In this document: one piece after another, positions 36,186 to 49,100 of the stretch
Position numbering within the stretch: the stretch's first letter is position 1
Layout of the letters: each line of letters begins with the position of its first letter
Assembly (NCBI RefSeq): GCF_020085105.1
Contig: NC_058064.1
Location: 257,501-321,500, forward strand
Source: Siniperca chuatsi
Lineage: Eukaryota > Chordata > Actinopteri > Centrarchiformes > Sinipercidae
Direction: 5' to 3'
Length of the DNA: 64,000 bases
Position numbers and translations under genes: made by a program
The notes under the pieces: model-generated
The model's database searches: none
What the model was told of the DNA's origin: nothing
Seen by the model: only the letters and a program-made list of their open reading frames with translations

Positions 36186-36246
36186 CGTCCTCAAAGGGCC
36201 GCCAGTCTGATCCCGATACAGAGAGCCGAGGGCCCGTCAGGAGGAC
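36186..36246 (-). other. kiaa1549: kiaa1549 5' untranslated part of the start-codon exon
   Basis: An acceptor (GTTCAG on the minus strand) at 36247 starts this exon, and the ATG is at 36185. A second in-frame ATG lies at residue 17, before the hydrophobic segment, so either could be used. Confidence 0.6.
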
Positions 36247-36477
36247 CTGAACAACATGAAAAGATTTTAAAGAGACAGATTATTAAATATCAGAGGTTTA
36301 ATTTCATTCCAACTACAAACTCATATTTCCTATGATTTAATCCACAGACACGAGAGGGACCAGTGAGACCAGGACCAGGACCGCTGAGGTCAAGTTCTTG
36401 GTTTTAATAACGTGGGGATAAAATTTACTAATAAAAACTTTCAGATAATTTGGATGATGCCTTCAGGTTCAAGGTTC

Positions 36478-36945
36478 AAGCAGCGGTGGAAGAAGTACTC
36501 AGCACTTCAGTAACAGCAGTAACACCACAGTGTAGAAATACTCTGTTACAAGTAAAAGTCCTGCACGCAAAATGTTACTTAAGTAAAAGTGGAAAAGTAT
36601 TACAGTAAATTGCAGAATGAGCCATTTCAGAATAATATATAATGGATTATGGGATTATAGTTAATTAATGTGTTCATCACTTTAGTGTTGCAGCAGGTAA
36701 AGGTGGAGCTCATTTGAATGACTTTATATTATTATTATTCCTTTATATTCTGCTGGGTAGCTTAATCTATAATAATATATCAGCATTTATTTGCTGATTA
36801 TATTTTGTATTGATAATCTGAATCTGCAAAGAAACTAAAGTTATTAAATAAATGTAGTGAAGTAGAAGTAGAAAGTAACAGAAAATGGAAATACTCAAGT
36901 AAAGTACAAGTACCTCAGATTTGTACTGAAGTACAGGACTTAGTG
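36478..36945. mobile_element. hAT-like non-autonomous element, right end truncated
   Basis: Starts with CAGCGGTGGAAGAAGTACTC, the typical end of this teleost family. It contains AAGTAAAAGTCCTGCACGCA and TACTTAAGTAAAAGTGGAAA, and near its end TGGAAATACTCAAGTAAAGT and ACAAGTACCTCAGATTTGTA. The expected matching right terminus is missing. It lies between the kiaa1549 ATG exon and its putative promoter. Confidence 0.7.
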
Positions 36946-38150
36946 ATCAACTAAAGCTGATCATAAACATCATAAATACTCATCAAAACAACATAAAACT
37001 ACATTCCATCATGAAAGTGTTAAAAGTCCTGAAAGATATTTTTTATCTTAACACACAAAAAAAAAAACAATAAAAAATATATTTTCCAAAGATTCAGTGT
37101 TTTTATAAACGGAAACAATTTAATGATTGATCAAAGAGTCGACTGACGTGACGTCACATGTGACTAAACGGCTTATCTGAATACATGTTCCTGGGTTCTG
37201 GATAATCATAACAGCAGGCTTCGCTATTTTCTGACATCTTAAAGAATAAATGATCGATGGATTAATCGACAGGGAAACTATTCGAATGGACTCTTTATTT
37301 GAGATCATTTACTGATTTAATTATTCATACATTTCTCCTCTTTTTCACAAGAACAACGTCTGTCTCCTGCAGAAACTGAAACCATCAAAGACTTTAAGCC
37401 GGTCCTGAACAAACCTCAGACCTGCATCACAACAGACGTCAGATCACAAAACATCTGCAGACAACAACTCCAAAATATAAACTCTGCATTCCTCTGCGAA
37501 GTGTTTGTAATCATTTGAACGAATAAGTGTTTGTTTGTCGATATAAACTGTTCAGTTGTATTTTTATTTTATACTGTGATGAAGTTTGTTATTTCATTTG
37601 CTGATTTCTCCAAAAACAAACGTTCGTGTCTGTTTATTAATCAATGATCTGACAAAAACAAGGGCCACGCTCTCAACCACACGTCATGGTCCTCATCAGT
37701 GCATGGAGTTTGCTCCGTTGTCATGGAGATAAAAACGTGTAAGTGGACCTTGAGTCAACACATTTTTGTCAGACAGAAAAGCGCAATAAATATCAAATAC
37801 ATAATATTGGTATTTTAAAGAATCGGGGAGACTTTAGTGCAGATGTTAATCTATGTAAGTTTCTACCTCTTACCCCTGGACCCCCAAACAACCGGACCCG
37901 AACCAGAGGCCCCTGACAGCTTAGAGCTGGAACAATTAATCAATCACCAAAAACATGATGTAAATCTCAGCAAACTGAATCTGTTGGTCGAACAAAGCAA
38001 GACAAGCCGATCAAACAGTTCTTGGAGTCACGGAGAAATGGATCCGATGAATCGATAATGAAAAGAATAATTCGTTGCCCCGGTGTGTGTGTCTGTTTTT
38101 GGCTGCAGCTGCAGGTTTTCTGCTTCTGGACTGAATTCATTTCATTGTTC
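36946..38150. other. kiaa1549 5' intron, nothing recognised
   Basis: AT-rich sequence with no convincing exon or mobile element. The short ORFs here have no domain signal. Confidence 0.35.
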
Positions 38151-38199
38151 TTCAGGTTTTCATCAACAATCAATATTTGACATTTTCTGGCCTCCTTTA

Positions 38200-39080
38200 G
38201 TATTTCCTCCGGACTCGTTATTAATAGTTAATGTGCTGACGGTCTGCTCGGGCCCTGTTCAGGGTGGCTCCGGCCCTGCTCAGCTAACAGCGGTGTTTCC
38301 AGGCCGCTCACACCTCTGCTGGCCTGGCTCGGCTCCGCACGGCTCGGTCTCCTCTCACACTGACCCCATTACCGGACAGATACCCGCCAACATCCCCGGC
38401 CTGTCTCGCGTCTCTCCTCCGAAGACACACCGGGCAGGACGGCTGCTTGAATCCCGCTCCACAGTCACCGTCCCGGGTCGGAGCTGCAGAGCATCCGTGC
38501 CCTAATTACCGGCTCCGGCGCTAACGACCAGGATTCTGATCCTTAAAATAAACCGAGTCTGGTTCTGATGAGCAGAGCCGCCTCCCCCCTTTATGTGAGG
38601 CGGCTGTGAGCGCGTTGAGAGCCGCAGCTGGAGCCTCCATGCCGCTAAAACCGACACCGAGCACCGGCGATGTGGATCAGACCTGCAGCGGCCCCCCACC
38701 GCCTCACCAACACCGATCACTAAAACACAAGCTTTTCATTGAGAGGAAGCCGTGCCGTGCCGTGCTATCGTTACAGGACGCGTGTTATCCTCAGTGAGAG
38801 AGGAGACCTACCTGCCATCCTGGAGATGCGGTTCGGGCGCGTCACGCGTCTCCCGCAACCGCGGCGCGCTCCCTGCGCGGGGAAGGAGGAGGCGGAGAGT
38901 CCCTGCAGAATCAGACCTTCCTCCTCTCTGTCCGCAGTCTTCACCTCCACATGTCTTCACGGAAATAAAAGAACTGGTCCCGTCCGCGCTGGTGCCTGAT
39001 CTGTCAGATTCAGGGCACGTCCGGTCTCGGTACCAGTCCAACCCGGCTCCGCCTGCGGCCGCCGAGCGTCAGTTGGTCCA
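38200..39080 (-). promoter_or_regulatory. kiaa1549: CpG-rich island, probable kiaa1549 promoter and first non-coding exon
   Basis: GC- and CpG-rich DNA in an otherwise AT-rich stretch, with words such as GGCGCTAACG, GCGCGTCACGCG and CCGCGGCGCGCTCCCTGCGCG. On the minus strand a donor GGCAG|GTAGGT lies at 38812/38811, which could join to the acceptor before 36246. The first exon would then occupy roughly 38812-39050. The plus-strand ORFs here (to about 170 codons) show only compositional openness. No TATA box was identified. Confidence 0.6.
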
Positions 39081-39384
39081 AATCTACAATTCAAACGACA
39101 TCTTGTTTTCTTTCTCCTCACACACAGAGACGTTTCATCAGAGCTGGACTGGGATCAGCTCCGCAGAATCACGACTGACCCTGACAGAACCTGGACTCAG
39201 CTGGAGGATCCGGGTCGGACTGAGAGTCCAGCTGTTAGTCTGCAGAGGTTCAAGTGAAACATGAAAAACACAAAAGCAGTCAGTTTGTGTAGAAATCAGC
39301 TCTTTATCTTCTTCAGCTGCCTGAAATCTGAATATTTATACATGAACTGAAACACAAACTGTGACACACTTTCATTTAGTAAGA

Positions 39385-39712
39385 CCTACTAACCACCATT
39401 AATAACCAATCATTAATAACTAATCATTAATAACCAATCATTAATAACTAATCATTAAAGACTAATCATTAATAACTAATCATTAAAGACTAATCATTAA
39501 TAACTCATTAAAGACTAATCATTAAAGACTAGTCATTAATAACCAATCATTAATAACTAATCATTAAAGACTAATCATTAATAACTAACCATTAATAACC
39601 AATCATTAATAACTAATCATTAATAACCAATCATTAATAACTAATCATTAAAGACTAATCATTAATAATTAATCATTAATAACTAATCATTAAAGACTAA
39701 TCAGACTAAAAA
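39385..39712. repeat. 14-bp minisatellite AATCATTAATAACT / AATCATTAAAGACT
   Basis: About 22 tandem units of 14 bp in two main variants (AATAACT/C and AAAGACT). It lies upstream of the kiaa1549 promoter region. Confidence 0.95.
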
Positions 39713-39854
39713 GACTAATCTCGCCAGTAAAATGTAGTTCAGCAGATGAAACTGAATCCCAGCAGACTCGCAGCCTTCACTCATATTTAAAGTGTCCACA
39801 TTAGTTGCATTAGGGATGAAAGAAGCCCGGTGGCTCCTGTTAGCCAGAGGCGCA

Positions 39855-40318
39855 GGAATGGTGGCTCTGGGCGGAGCAGCCGGGCCTCAGGGCGCAGGAC
39901 TGGTGGCCCTGAGCGGAGCAGCCGGGCCTCAGGGCGCAGGACTGGTGGCCCTGGGCGGAGCAGCCGGGCCTCAGGGCGCAGGACTGGTGGCCCTGGGCGG
40001 AGCAGCCGGGCCTCAGGGCGCAGGACTGGTGGCCCTGGGCGGAGCAGCCGGGCCTCAGGGCCCAGGACTGGTGGCCCTGGGCGGAGCAGCCGGGCCTCAG
40101 GGCGCAGGACTGGTGGCCCTGGGCGGAGCAGCCGGGCCTCAGGGCGCAGGACTGGTGGCCCTGGGCGGAGCAGCCGGGCCTCAGGGCCCAGGACTGGTGG
40201 CCCTGAGCGGAGCAGCCGGGCCTCAGGGCCCAGGACTGGTGGCCCTGGGCGGAGCAGCCGGGCCTCAGGGCGCAGGACTGGTGGCCCTGAGCGGAGCAGC
40301 CGGGCCTCAGGGTGCAGG
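39855..40318. repeat. 42-bp GC-rich minisatellite, 11 copies
   Basis: Eleven head-to-tail 42-bp units containing GGAGCAGCCGGGCCTCAGGG and ACTGGTGGCCCTG. Variation is confined to GGCGCAGG/GGCCCAGG and CTGGGC/CTGAGC positions. Because 42 is a multiple of three, two plus frames and one minus frame stay open for 169-196 codons, encoding for example AGLVALGGAAGPQG. No start context, splice link or homology supports a gene. Confidence 0.97.
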
Positions 40319-40805
40319 CGTGTTCTCGTCGTTGCCTGACAGGCCCTTCCTGCTGCCTCAACAATCAGCTACAGATCACTGATCGCCGGTGATTCTTCCT
40401 GCAGCTGCAGTTCATGACTTTGTGGGACAGAAATCTGTCCCGGTGTTGGTTTTACGTAACGAACAAGTGGAAGGTCGCTGTCGCGCCCCTGAGATACAAA
40501 ATATGGTCACAAAAAAAACCACTTTGAAGTCGTCAGTGTGCTTCAAACGAACTTCCTGTCAGATCTTCTAAAAGAGGTCATTCCTGTTCCCAGGGTCCCG
40601 TGTGACCCACATTTACATGGCACATAATGGGAACATGACAGAGGGTCCCACGTTCCCTAGTTCTAGGGTTGGGGGGTTGGGGAACTTAGCTCCTGTCTAA
40701 AAGCATCTGAGCCTCTTTCTAAAGTCAGAATCAAAGGTTCTGTGTCCAATCATTTTCTAACTGTCATAAACGGATAAACCAACAGTCACGCCCACTTAGC
40801 TTTAC

Positions 40806-40990
40806 GCATTCAGAGTCAGAAACACTTTATTGATCGAGGGGAAACTCTGTTACAGCAGCTCGCTGTCAGTCGGTCACACAGGAACAGGAATATAACACAG
40901 GTCAGACAGATCAGCTACACGGCGAGTATAAGTATAAAATAAGTGTGAAGTACAAAGTGGGTTTACCGGTTGATGATAATAATATGGTAT
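40806..40990 (-). mobile_element. Truncated LINE 3' end, minus orientation
   Basis: AAACACTTTATTGATC, CTCTGTTACAGCAGCTCGC, GTATAAAATAAGTGTGAAGT and TACAAAGTGGGTTTACCGGT are the reverse complement of matching words at 52290-52500. It is therefore the same family as the longer plus-strand copy, truncated at its 5' side. Confidence 0.85.
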
Positions 40991-42700
40991 AAAAGCATGC
41001 AAATCAGCTACATTAGCGTTATGTTCTAGAAGCAGCTATGCCATGCTAATGTTAGCATGTAGCTAATGTTTAGCAATATATGCTAATGAGAATGCCTACG
41101 CTAACATGTTAACACGAATTCAGTGCCATCTTATCACTAATAGTAAGGAGAGAAGCACTGCTGTGCACGGGGTAGCTCTACTTAGCTTTACTCTAATACT
41201 AAAGTTTGCATTAGTGTTAAAAGTGTTTGTGGTAGCATAGCATACATTTAGCATGCTAATATGCAGAGTGCAAAGTATAGAGGGTCTCAGACCTAACTGA
41301 CACCAACGACCGCCTGAGAACCTCAAAATTACATTTTTGGACAGTTTCAAACATTTAACAAATCATTTAGCAGACTTAACATAATGAACAACATTGACAG
41401 CATCGGTTTATATTCGAGCAGTTGAATATAAACTAAATAAAGTTCTGCTTGATGTGAAAACTCAGATGTTTTATGTACAGCGATCTCAAAGTTTGCTTCA
41501 GACAAACCGGACGTAAACCAGTAAACCAGACTCCAAAAGGCTTCGTTAAACAGCATAAACAAAGTCTTACTCAGAAAATTTATTAAAACACAAAGTAACT
41601 GTTACACCTAGAAAAGGGTCTCCAATACAAGTATTATCGAAAAACATGCAACAGACATCAACCGCTCAAAGAGACCTACAGTATGTGCAAAGTATCAATA
41701 TTGGCTATTTAATGCGTTTGAGCTGCTGCCACATGAGTCCACATAAAGTAATTATAAACATAAAGTAAACATCAACTAATCCATATGAAAAAGTCCTAAT
41801 TTCTGCACATTTTTAAAAATGGACAAATGTTCAGTAACATTTTAAACTTGTCTTTACAGTAACATGTAATATTTTTTCATGGCACGCTTGATGTTTGTGT
41901 CTCTGGTTCTGTTCCAGAAGTCCGAAAACCTCATTCAGAATCCGACTGACGTGAGTAACAACGCTGATAACTAAAAATCCAGCCTTGCAACAAAACCTTA
42001 CTCAACAGTCGTCATGTGTTTAGATCAGGACTGTAAATTTTAAAAAAGAACTATTATCATTGTTTATTAAATACGTTTGTTTTTAGTGGCCTTCAAATCT
42101 ACACTACCACGGTGGTACATTTTCATGGGAGCTGTAGTTTTTTGTATTCTAACAACATAATCGTTTAAGTTAAATCACAAAAGCTTCGATATCTAATAGC
42201 ACAAATATAAAGTGCTTGTCTTTTTGTTAATTTGTCTGAGAATATGGACAGTAAACATTCAGCAACACGCTTAATTTTTTCACAAAGACCGATGAAAGAA
42301 ATGCTGAATGCGAGATTGTCTCGAGTTACAGAAGCTAGACAGGAAGTGATGTCTTTGGATTTCTATCTACAGTGCATGCTGTAAAACATACTCACGTTAG
42401 CTTACATTAGCATGTTAAGATAAGCTAATGTTTGCATTATGGTTAACAGATTTTGAGTTAGCATAAACTCTTTGTCAGGTTTTAGTTGTGTCTGGACTTG
42501 AGTGCACATTAGCTGTTGAGCTAACCCTGCTACACATTTACATTGATGTTGTTAAATGTGTGTTGATTAATGTGTACTGTCCCCTAAAGATAAACAAAAA
42601 CAGTTACCATGTTATTATGCTAGCATGTAGTAACATGTTATGTTGCATGCAAGCATTAAAGCTAGCCAATATCAGCTAACACAAGGTGCTAATGTTAGCA
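40991..42700. repeat. Intergenic DNA rich in TTAGCATGCTAA-type words
   Basis: Scattered GCTAATGTTAGCATG, TAGCATGCTAATATG and AGCTAATGTTTGCATTA words, densest at 40995-41260 and 42385-42700. The core TTAGCATGCTAA is self-complementary. Similar words occur at 1330-1450 and 33590-33650. No gene was seen in this stretch. Confidence 0.55.
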
Positions 42701-42714
42701 AAATGAGAATTTGG

Positions 42715-42910
42715 TCCTTAGTTTAAGAAGTATCTTGTTGGTTGTTGTAGGCACCAGATTCAAATTTATGTGATCCCCAGAGTGATCAGGATTCATCCTC
42801 TGAGGACCACGAACATCTTAACAAAATTTCATGACAATCCATCCAATAGTTGTTGAGATATTTCAGTCTGAACCAAAGTGGTGGACTGACTGACACACCG
42901 CTAACTGATG
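42715..42910 (+). repeat. Common teleost interspersed repeat
   Basis: Contains TTTCATGACAATCCATCCAA followed by TAGTTGTTGAGATATTTCAG and GTGGTGGACTGACTGACACA. This is a very frequent fish repeat (…AAATTTCATGGCAATCCATC…). Its class is not certain. Confidence 0.7.
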
Positions 42911-43107
42911 ATGGCTTAAAATCCATCAAAACCTACAGTAACAGACTCATGAGCATTTTTACAGTCAAGGAGGGAAGTCAGAGGAGTGAACTGAAGGAAA
43001 CATGGGACTGACACTTCAGTTAAAGAAATAATTCCAGATGTACCAAGATAAGGCACTTAATCAGATCCAGCCTGTTCAGACCAGGACCGCACCGGTTCAT
43101 GGTTTCT

Positions 43108-46100
43108 CTACTGAGCGGCCAGTTTCTGCACCTCGGCCACGGAGACGAAGCGTGGACGACGACGAACTCTCCTCTTGGTGTTGTGTTTGGGGTTCCTCTG
43201 GTACATGTCTGCAATGAACAAGATCAGAGAGCAAAATCAGTGCAGAAGAGTGTCTCCTCAGTTTCAGCTGCTGGTCAACAAAAAACAGACGGGGACATCC
43301 AAAACACTCAGCTCAGACATTATAAATAGTTCTGTCACAGGAATAACATACCAAGAACAAACCTCATCATTTTGAATTTAAAAGGTTTTCAAGCTTATTT
43401 GAAAGTATTAACTACACTTCAAAAAGCTTTCATTATTTCTGTAAATTCACAAAACTAACTTAACTGGAGGACTCAGCTGTCTTGAATCCAGATTTACCTG
43501 TCATGACTTAGGACTTGTTCTGGGACTTGACTTGGGGATTGCCAATCTTGACTTGGGACCTGACTTTACAAGTGACTCGGTACAAACTTATCTTGACCTG
43601 GGATGTGACTTGATACTTGTCTTGGGACTTATCTCTCTTGACGTGACACTTGATTTGGGACTTACCTGTCATTACTTGAGACATGGGACTCACTTACCTG
43701 TCTTGACTTGGAATTTGTCTTTGGGACATATCTGTCTTGGCTCTGGACCTGACTTTGGACTTGTCTTGGAACCTTCCTGTCTTAACTTGGGGATTGGCAA
43801 TGTTGATTTGGGATTTGATTTAGGAAGTGAGTTGGGACTAACTTGTCTTGAGTCTTACCCTTCATGACTTCGGACTGGATCTGTCTTTACTTGGGTCTTG
43901 GAACTTGATTGGGTGTTATCTGTCTTGAACTGGGATTGGATATGGGACCTACCTCTCTTGACTTGACTTTGGACTAGTCTTAGGACCTGACGTAGGACGT
44001 GACTTGGGACTGACTTGTCTTGACTCACGATTTGATTTTTGGGACTTGTTGATCCAGACTTGGGATTTGACTCTGGGCTTACCTGTCTTGACTCTGGACT
44101 TCTTGGCCAAGACTTACATGTGACTTGTAAAACACTGACTTAGTTCCCCCTCTGACAGGAGGTGACAGGAAGTCGTACCTTTGAAGCTGATGACGTACTG
44201 TCTTTGGCCTTTTACCACTTTGACTTCAGCTGTTCTGTCAGACAGAAACAAATCCTCCAGAGTCCGCGATGTCACTGATGTGGTGCGCTGCTTTTCATCC
44301 TGAGGAAGGAAGGGGTGGTTAGCACACTAACATGCCAATATTACGGTCCCAGTCGGCATTGATTTGATGATTTACAGGTCAAAAGACACCTAATCCTTCA
44401 GGTTAAAACTGGCCTCTGGAGCGAGTCCCCACCGGAGCTGCAACTAGAACCACTCCTGAACTCCTAAACCTTCAAACCTTCATCTTTAAACTTCCCCCAG
44501 CGGTCCGACTCACCGGCTGTCCGTACTCCATCCAGTTCCCGTGGTCCCCCTTGTAGTACCACAGCCACTGAGTTGTCAGGATGTAGTGAGGCGGCTTTGT
44601 TACCGAGGAAACCGTGGAGAGACGGCGAACGGGCTGCGACTCCTGACTCATCGTCAGGAAGTTGACGGGCTGATCGCCGCAGCTGAAAACAGAGAAAGAA
44701 GTTTCAGTCGGCGCCTCGTCAACAGCAGATTATCTTCATACCTGGACAAAGGTGAGACGTGACCTCTGACCTCTGTGTCTTAGACGGGTCACAGAAATCT
44801 CGCTCGATGTCCTCCATGTTCTGCAGGTCTGTCCAGGTGACACCATCAAACACCTCCCACTTGTAGGGCAGGTGGAAGTGGACACAGCGGCACTCGTCTA
44901 CACAAAGAGAGGCGGGAAACTCAAAACACAAGAACTTAAAATGTGAAAACTTACAAGACATCTATTAAAAAAAACAATTTAAATCCGCCTGTGTGCCAAA
45001 ATCACACAGACTACAAATCATCACATCATCTGCTGACGAGTACATGAACCAGAAACTTTCTTTTCTGGATCGTTATTGATGTAAAACACTGACAAACAAA
45101 TTAATAAGGTAATGACATAAAACACAAATTTCGCAAGTTTAAGATTACCAAGAAATTAAAAGAAAAAAAAAATCTAAATTAAACCCAAAATGTCACAATG
45201 GATATTGGAGAGAGGCTTTCTACGGCCTTGTGTAATTATTGTAACCCATTCAAAAGACAAAACATTATATTTAAAAAGGAAAAATCTCTCTTTCAGAAGG
45301 AAACATCATTTATGTGTAAATAAAGATCAATTTAGAAGAAACATTTAGAAACTGAGAGCTATTGTATGAAAGTTACATTTCTGTATACAAAATGTGAATT
45401 TTCTAAATATAAAATACATGTTTTGTATGTATTGTAAAAAAAAGAAGACATTACTCCATTTTACTGGATACTAACTGTAGTAGTTTGCTTTTTTTCCAGT
45501 TAGTTTAAAATATATTAATACATTTAACCATTTTGAAGTAACTTTGCAGCTGTATTTTGTGTATAGAGAATGCCGTCCCACAATTCCTTGCGGCAGCGAC
45601 GCACCATTGTAGTTTCCCCACGTAAATGTAGAAACAACAGAGCTCCTGTTTCAGGCTTGTGACACGATCCAAATCGTATGGAAGTCCCTGCACGACCGGC
45701 TCCAAATCCATAAATATAGATTTTTAGATTTCTTCTCTTGCTGATGGCTCAACTTTCTCTCCTTGTATATTCCTTTTATGTTATTTTATTATTTCAACAT
45801 TTCAATCTGGTTTGTGTTTGTTTTTATTTTCAACAACGTCTATTTCATTGTTACTTCAGAGTAATTGATGGTTAAATGTAGAAACTGAAAACATGCTTTC
45901 TTGTTTTGGACAGGAAACCTTAACTTGAATTGTGAAGCACTGAGTTTGTCACTGGACTTATCTTCTATGTGTTATAAATAAAGTTGGTTTAAAAAAAGGT
46001 CCTTATGAATTCTCCATCGCAGCTTTCCGTCGAGGTCGAGGTGAAGTGTTTAGGGAAAGACAGGAAGTCATGTTTTGCCTGCAGCCACTGAGATACGAAG

Positions 46101-49100
46101 AGTCTAAACGTTGGCGCTCTGCTGCCATCCAGTGGATTTTAAAGGGAACTGCAGGACGAGCGGACGTCAGAATCAGAAGCATCAGATGAAGAAGAAGAGA
46201 TGAAACTGAACTCACCTTGAAACTTGCAGCTGTTTCTGATGAAGTGCAGACAGATGTTTGTGTCGCCGCTCTGATCGGCACGTTTACACAAAGAATCGGG
46301 AATTTTCTCTGACAGAAACACAAAGAGTTGATTGTTTTAGAGTGTAGATGCGTGAGCGGAACACCTGTGGAGCTTTAAACAGGTGTGACCAGGTGTGTTG
46401 TTGTCACCTGTGGAGGCGGCAGCAGCGGCCAGATGGTGGATGTTCCTGTAGATGAAGGGCAGCGCCTGGATGACGTCTCCGCTCAGCCCTCTCTCCTCCA
46501 ACATGTGGCGGCCATGTTGGTCGATGGCGTGCTGTCGATTACACTTGAGTCCGAACATGCAGTCGCCCTGAACGAAGTGCTGACACAGGTGAACCTTGGT
46601 GCAGTTCTCCTGGAAGGTGCAGCCGCCGTGAGGACCCGAGCCTTTGTTATAGTGCAAACACACCTGAGGGAAGAAGACGTACAGACGTCACACCTGAGTC
46701 GACGACACCTGAAGGACGGACCAATGAAAACTTCCGAGAACAGAAAATGTTTTCTTGTAATTACGTGATTTCAGAATTACAGCAAAAGACATTTATGAGT
46801 TTTCATTTGAGACGAACCTCGTAATTATTAGATAAAGTTTTCTCATAATCATGAAATTTCACAATTACGAGTTGAGATCTTGTAATTCTGAGAGTTTGAG
46901 TTAGTTTCGTCGTTATTGTGACATGAATCCCGAGATTATTATATAGTTTTCTTATAATTCTGAAAACTCGGAATCACAATATAAAGACATGTAGATCTTT
47001 AAGAGTCACTGATCCGATAATTACGAGATCTTTTCACGTAATTTCGAGTTCTTGGATCTGCGGGATAAAAATATTATACTTATCAGAAAGTTGAAATATG
47101 AGAATTCTTATAACTTAATGATGGAAATATTGTATTTCTTTGTAATTATGGGATGTTAAGTCATTACAAGAAAACACGTAAATGTTTTTCGTTGGTTATC
47201 GTGAAGTAAACGAACCTGACAGAGCAAAGCGTTGTCCTTTACCTGGACACTGTTACATTTTTATTTCTTTGGGTTTTGTTCTTTTTTCTTTATTACTTTA
47301 ACTTCCTGTTTAAAACTCGGGCTCTTCGGGATTCTTCTTCCCCCTCTCCGGACTTTTTCATTGTTACTGCGTTAACACATGAAGCCTGTTCTGACATTTG
47401 CATCATCCAATCAGATTGCAGGATCCTCATCTTTGTTCCCATCCACAGAAAGCAGGACAGAAGCTACTCTGGTCCGTCCGTCTCCGGGAGACAGAAACAA
47501 GAGTGAAATGAGAGAAAACACAGAAGCAGAAGGAACAAACTGAATGAAAACGTCTCAGTGTCTTCAGATACCAAAATATTTAAGACTGAATAAAGTCCAC
47601 TGATCATATACTGTGTGATATCTGTTCGATGTTATTAAAGGTCTGTTGTTTCTGGGACAGCGCTCCCCGGTGGACAGACTCGGTAATGGCGACATGAGGC
47701 TCGAGGAGTCAGAGCTGAAAATACGTGTTGAATAAAGAATTTATGGCTGCAACTAACGATTATCTTCACTCAGGTGCGTGAGGTGGGTCAGGTGGGTCAG
47801 GTGCTGCAGTTGCGTGAAGTGCGTGAGGTGCGTCAGGTGCGTCAGGTGGGTCAGGTGCTGCAGTTGCGTGAAGTGTGTGAGGTGCGTCAGGTGCGTGAGG
47901 TGGGTCAGGTGCGTGAGGTGCGTCAGGTGCGTGAGGTGGGTCAGGTGCGTGAGGTGGGTCAGGTGCGTGAGGTGCGTCAGGTGGGTCAGGTGCGTGAGGT
48001 GCGTCAGGTGGGTCAGGTGGGTCAGGTGGGTCAGGTGGGTCAGGTGCTGCAGTTGCGTGAAGTGCGTGAGGTGCGTCAGGTGCGTGAGGTGCGTGAGGTG
48101 CGTCAGGTGCGTGAGGTGGGTCAGGTGCGTGAGGTGCGTCAGGTGGGTCAGGTGCGTGAGGTGCGTGAGGTGCGTCAGGTGCGTGAGGTGCGTCAGGTGC
48201 GTGAGGTGGGTCAGGTGCGTGAGGTGCGTCAGGTGCGTGAGGTGGGTCAGGTGCGTGAGGTGGGTCAGGTGCGTGAGGTGCGTGAGGTGGGTCAGGTGCG
48301 TGAGGTGCGTCAGGTGGGTCAGGTGCGTGAGGTGCGTCAGGTGGGTCAGGTGCGTCAGGTGGGTCAGGTGCTGCAGTTGCGTGAAGTGCGTGAGGTGCGT
48401 CAGGTGCGTGAGGTGCGTCAGGTGCGTGAGGTGCGTCAGGTGCGTGAGGTGGGTCAGGTGCGTGAGGTGCGTCAGGTGGGTCAGGTGCGTGAGGTGCGTG
48501 AGGTGCGTCAGGTGGGTGAGGTGCGTCAGGTGCGTCAGGTGCGTGAGGTGCGTCAGGTGCGTGAAGTGCGTGAGGTGCGTCAGGTGCGTGAGGTGCGTCA
48601 GGTGCGTGAGGTGCGTCAGGTGCGTGAGGTGCGTCAGGTGGGTCAGGTGCGTGAGGTGCGTCAGGTGGGTCAGGTGCGTGAGGTGCGTCAGGTGCGTCAG
48701 GTGCGTCAGGTGGGTCAGGTGCGTGAGGTGCGTCAGGTGCGTGAGGTGCGTCAGGTGCGTGAGGTGGGTCAGGTGCGTGAGGTGCGTCAGGTGGGTCAGG
48801 TGCGTGAGGTGCGTCAGGTGCGTGAGGTGCGTCAGGTGCGTCAGTGTCTGTTTTGGTTTCTGAAACCAGGATGTGATGTTTACATGCACAATGTGTAACC
48901 AGGATTCTCTAAAAACCAGATCGACATACTAATGTCCATGTAAACACACTTAATGTGGAGTTCCCGCTAAAGCTGCTCGCCACACGCCTGAGGAGGATCC
49001 TCAGCACCCGGGTCAGGATGTCTGCAAACAGACGCTGCTGCTGAGATTTTAAATGTATTTCTGGCGCTTCGAGCTCCACGAGCCGAGCGCCATGTAGCCC

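Noticed and set aside
38752-39264. 170-codon plus-strand ORF in GC-rich DNA
   Set aside because: No similarity or splice context; CpG-rich DNA opens frames by composition, and the region fits the kiaa1549 promoter better.
39792-40382. 196-, 169- and 174-codon ORFs with collagen-like repeats
   Set aside because: All overlap the same 42-bp minisatellite and exist in several frames at once, so openness reflects repeat length and not coding.
47753-48898. ORFs of 361-378 codons on both strands (Thr-His-Leu, Arg-Glu-Val, Arg-Cys-Val repeats)
   Set aside because: They are produced by the 9-bp minisatellite, whose unit is a multiple of three; no start context, splice links or domain.
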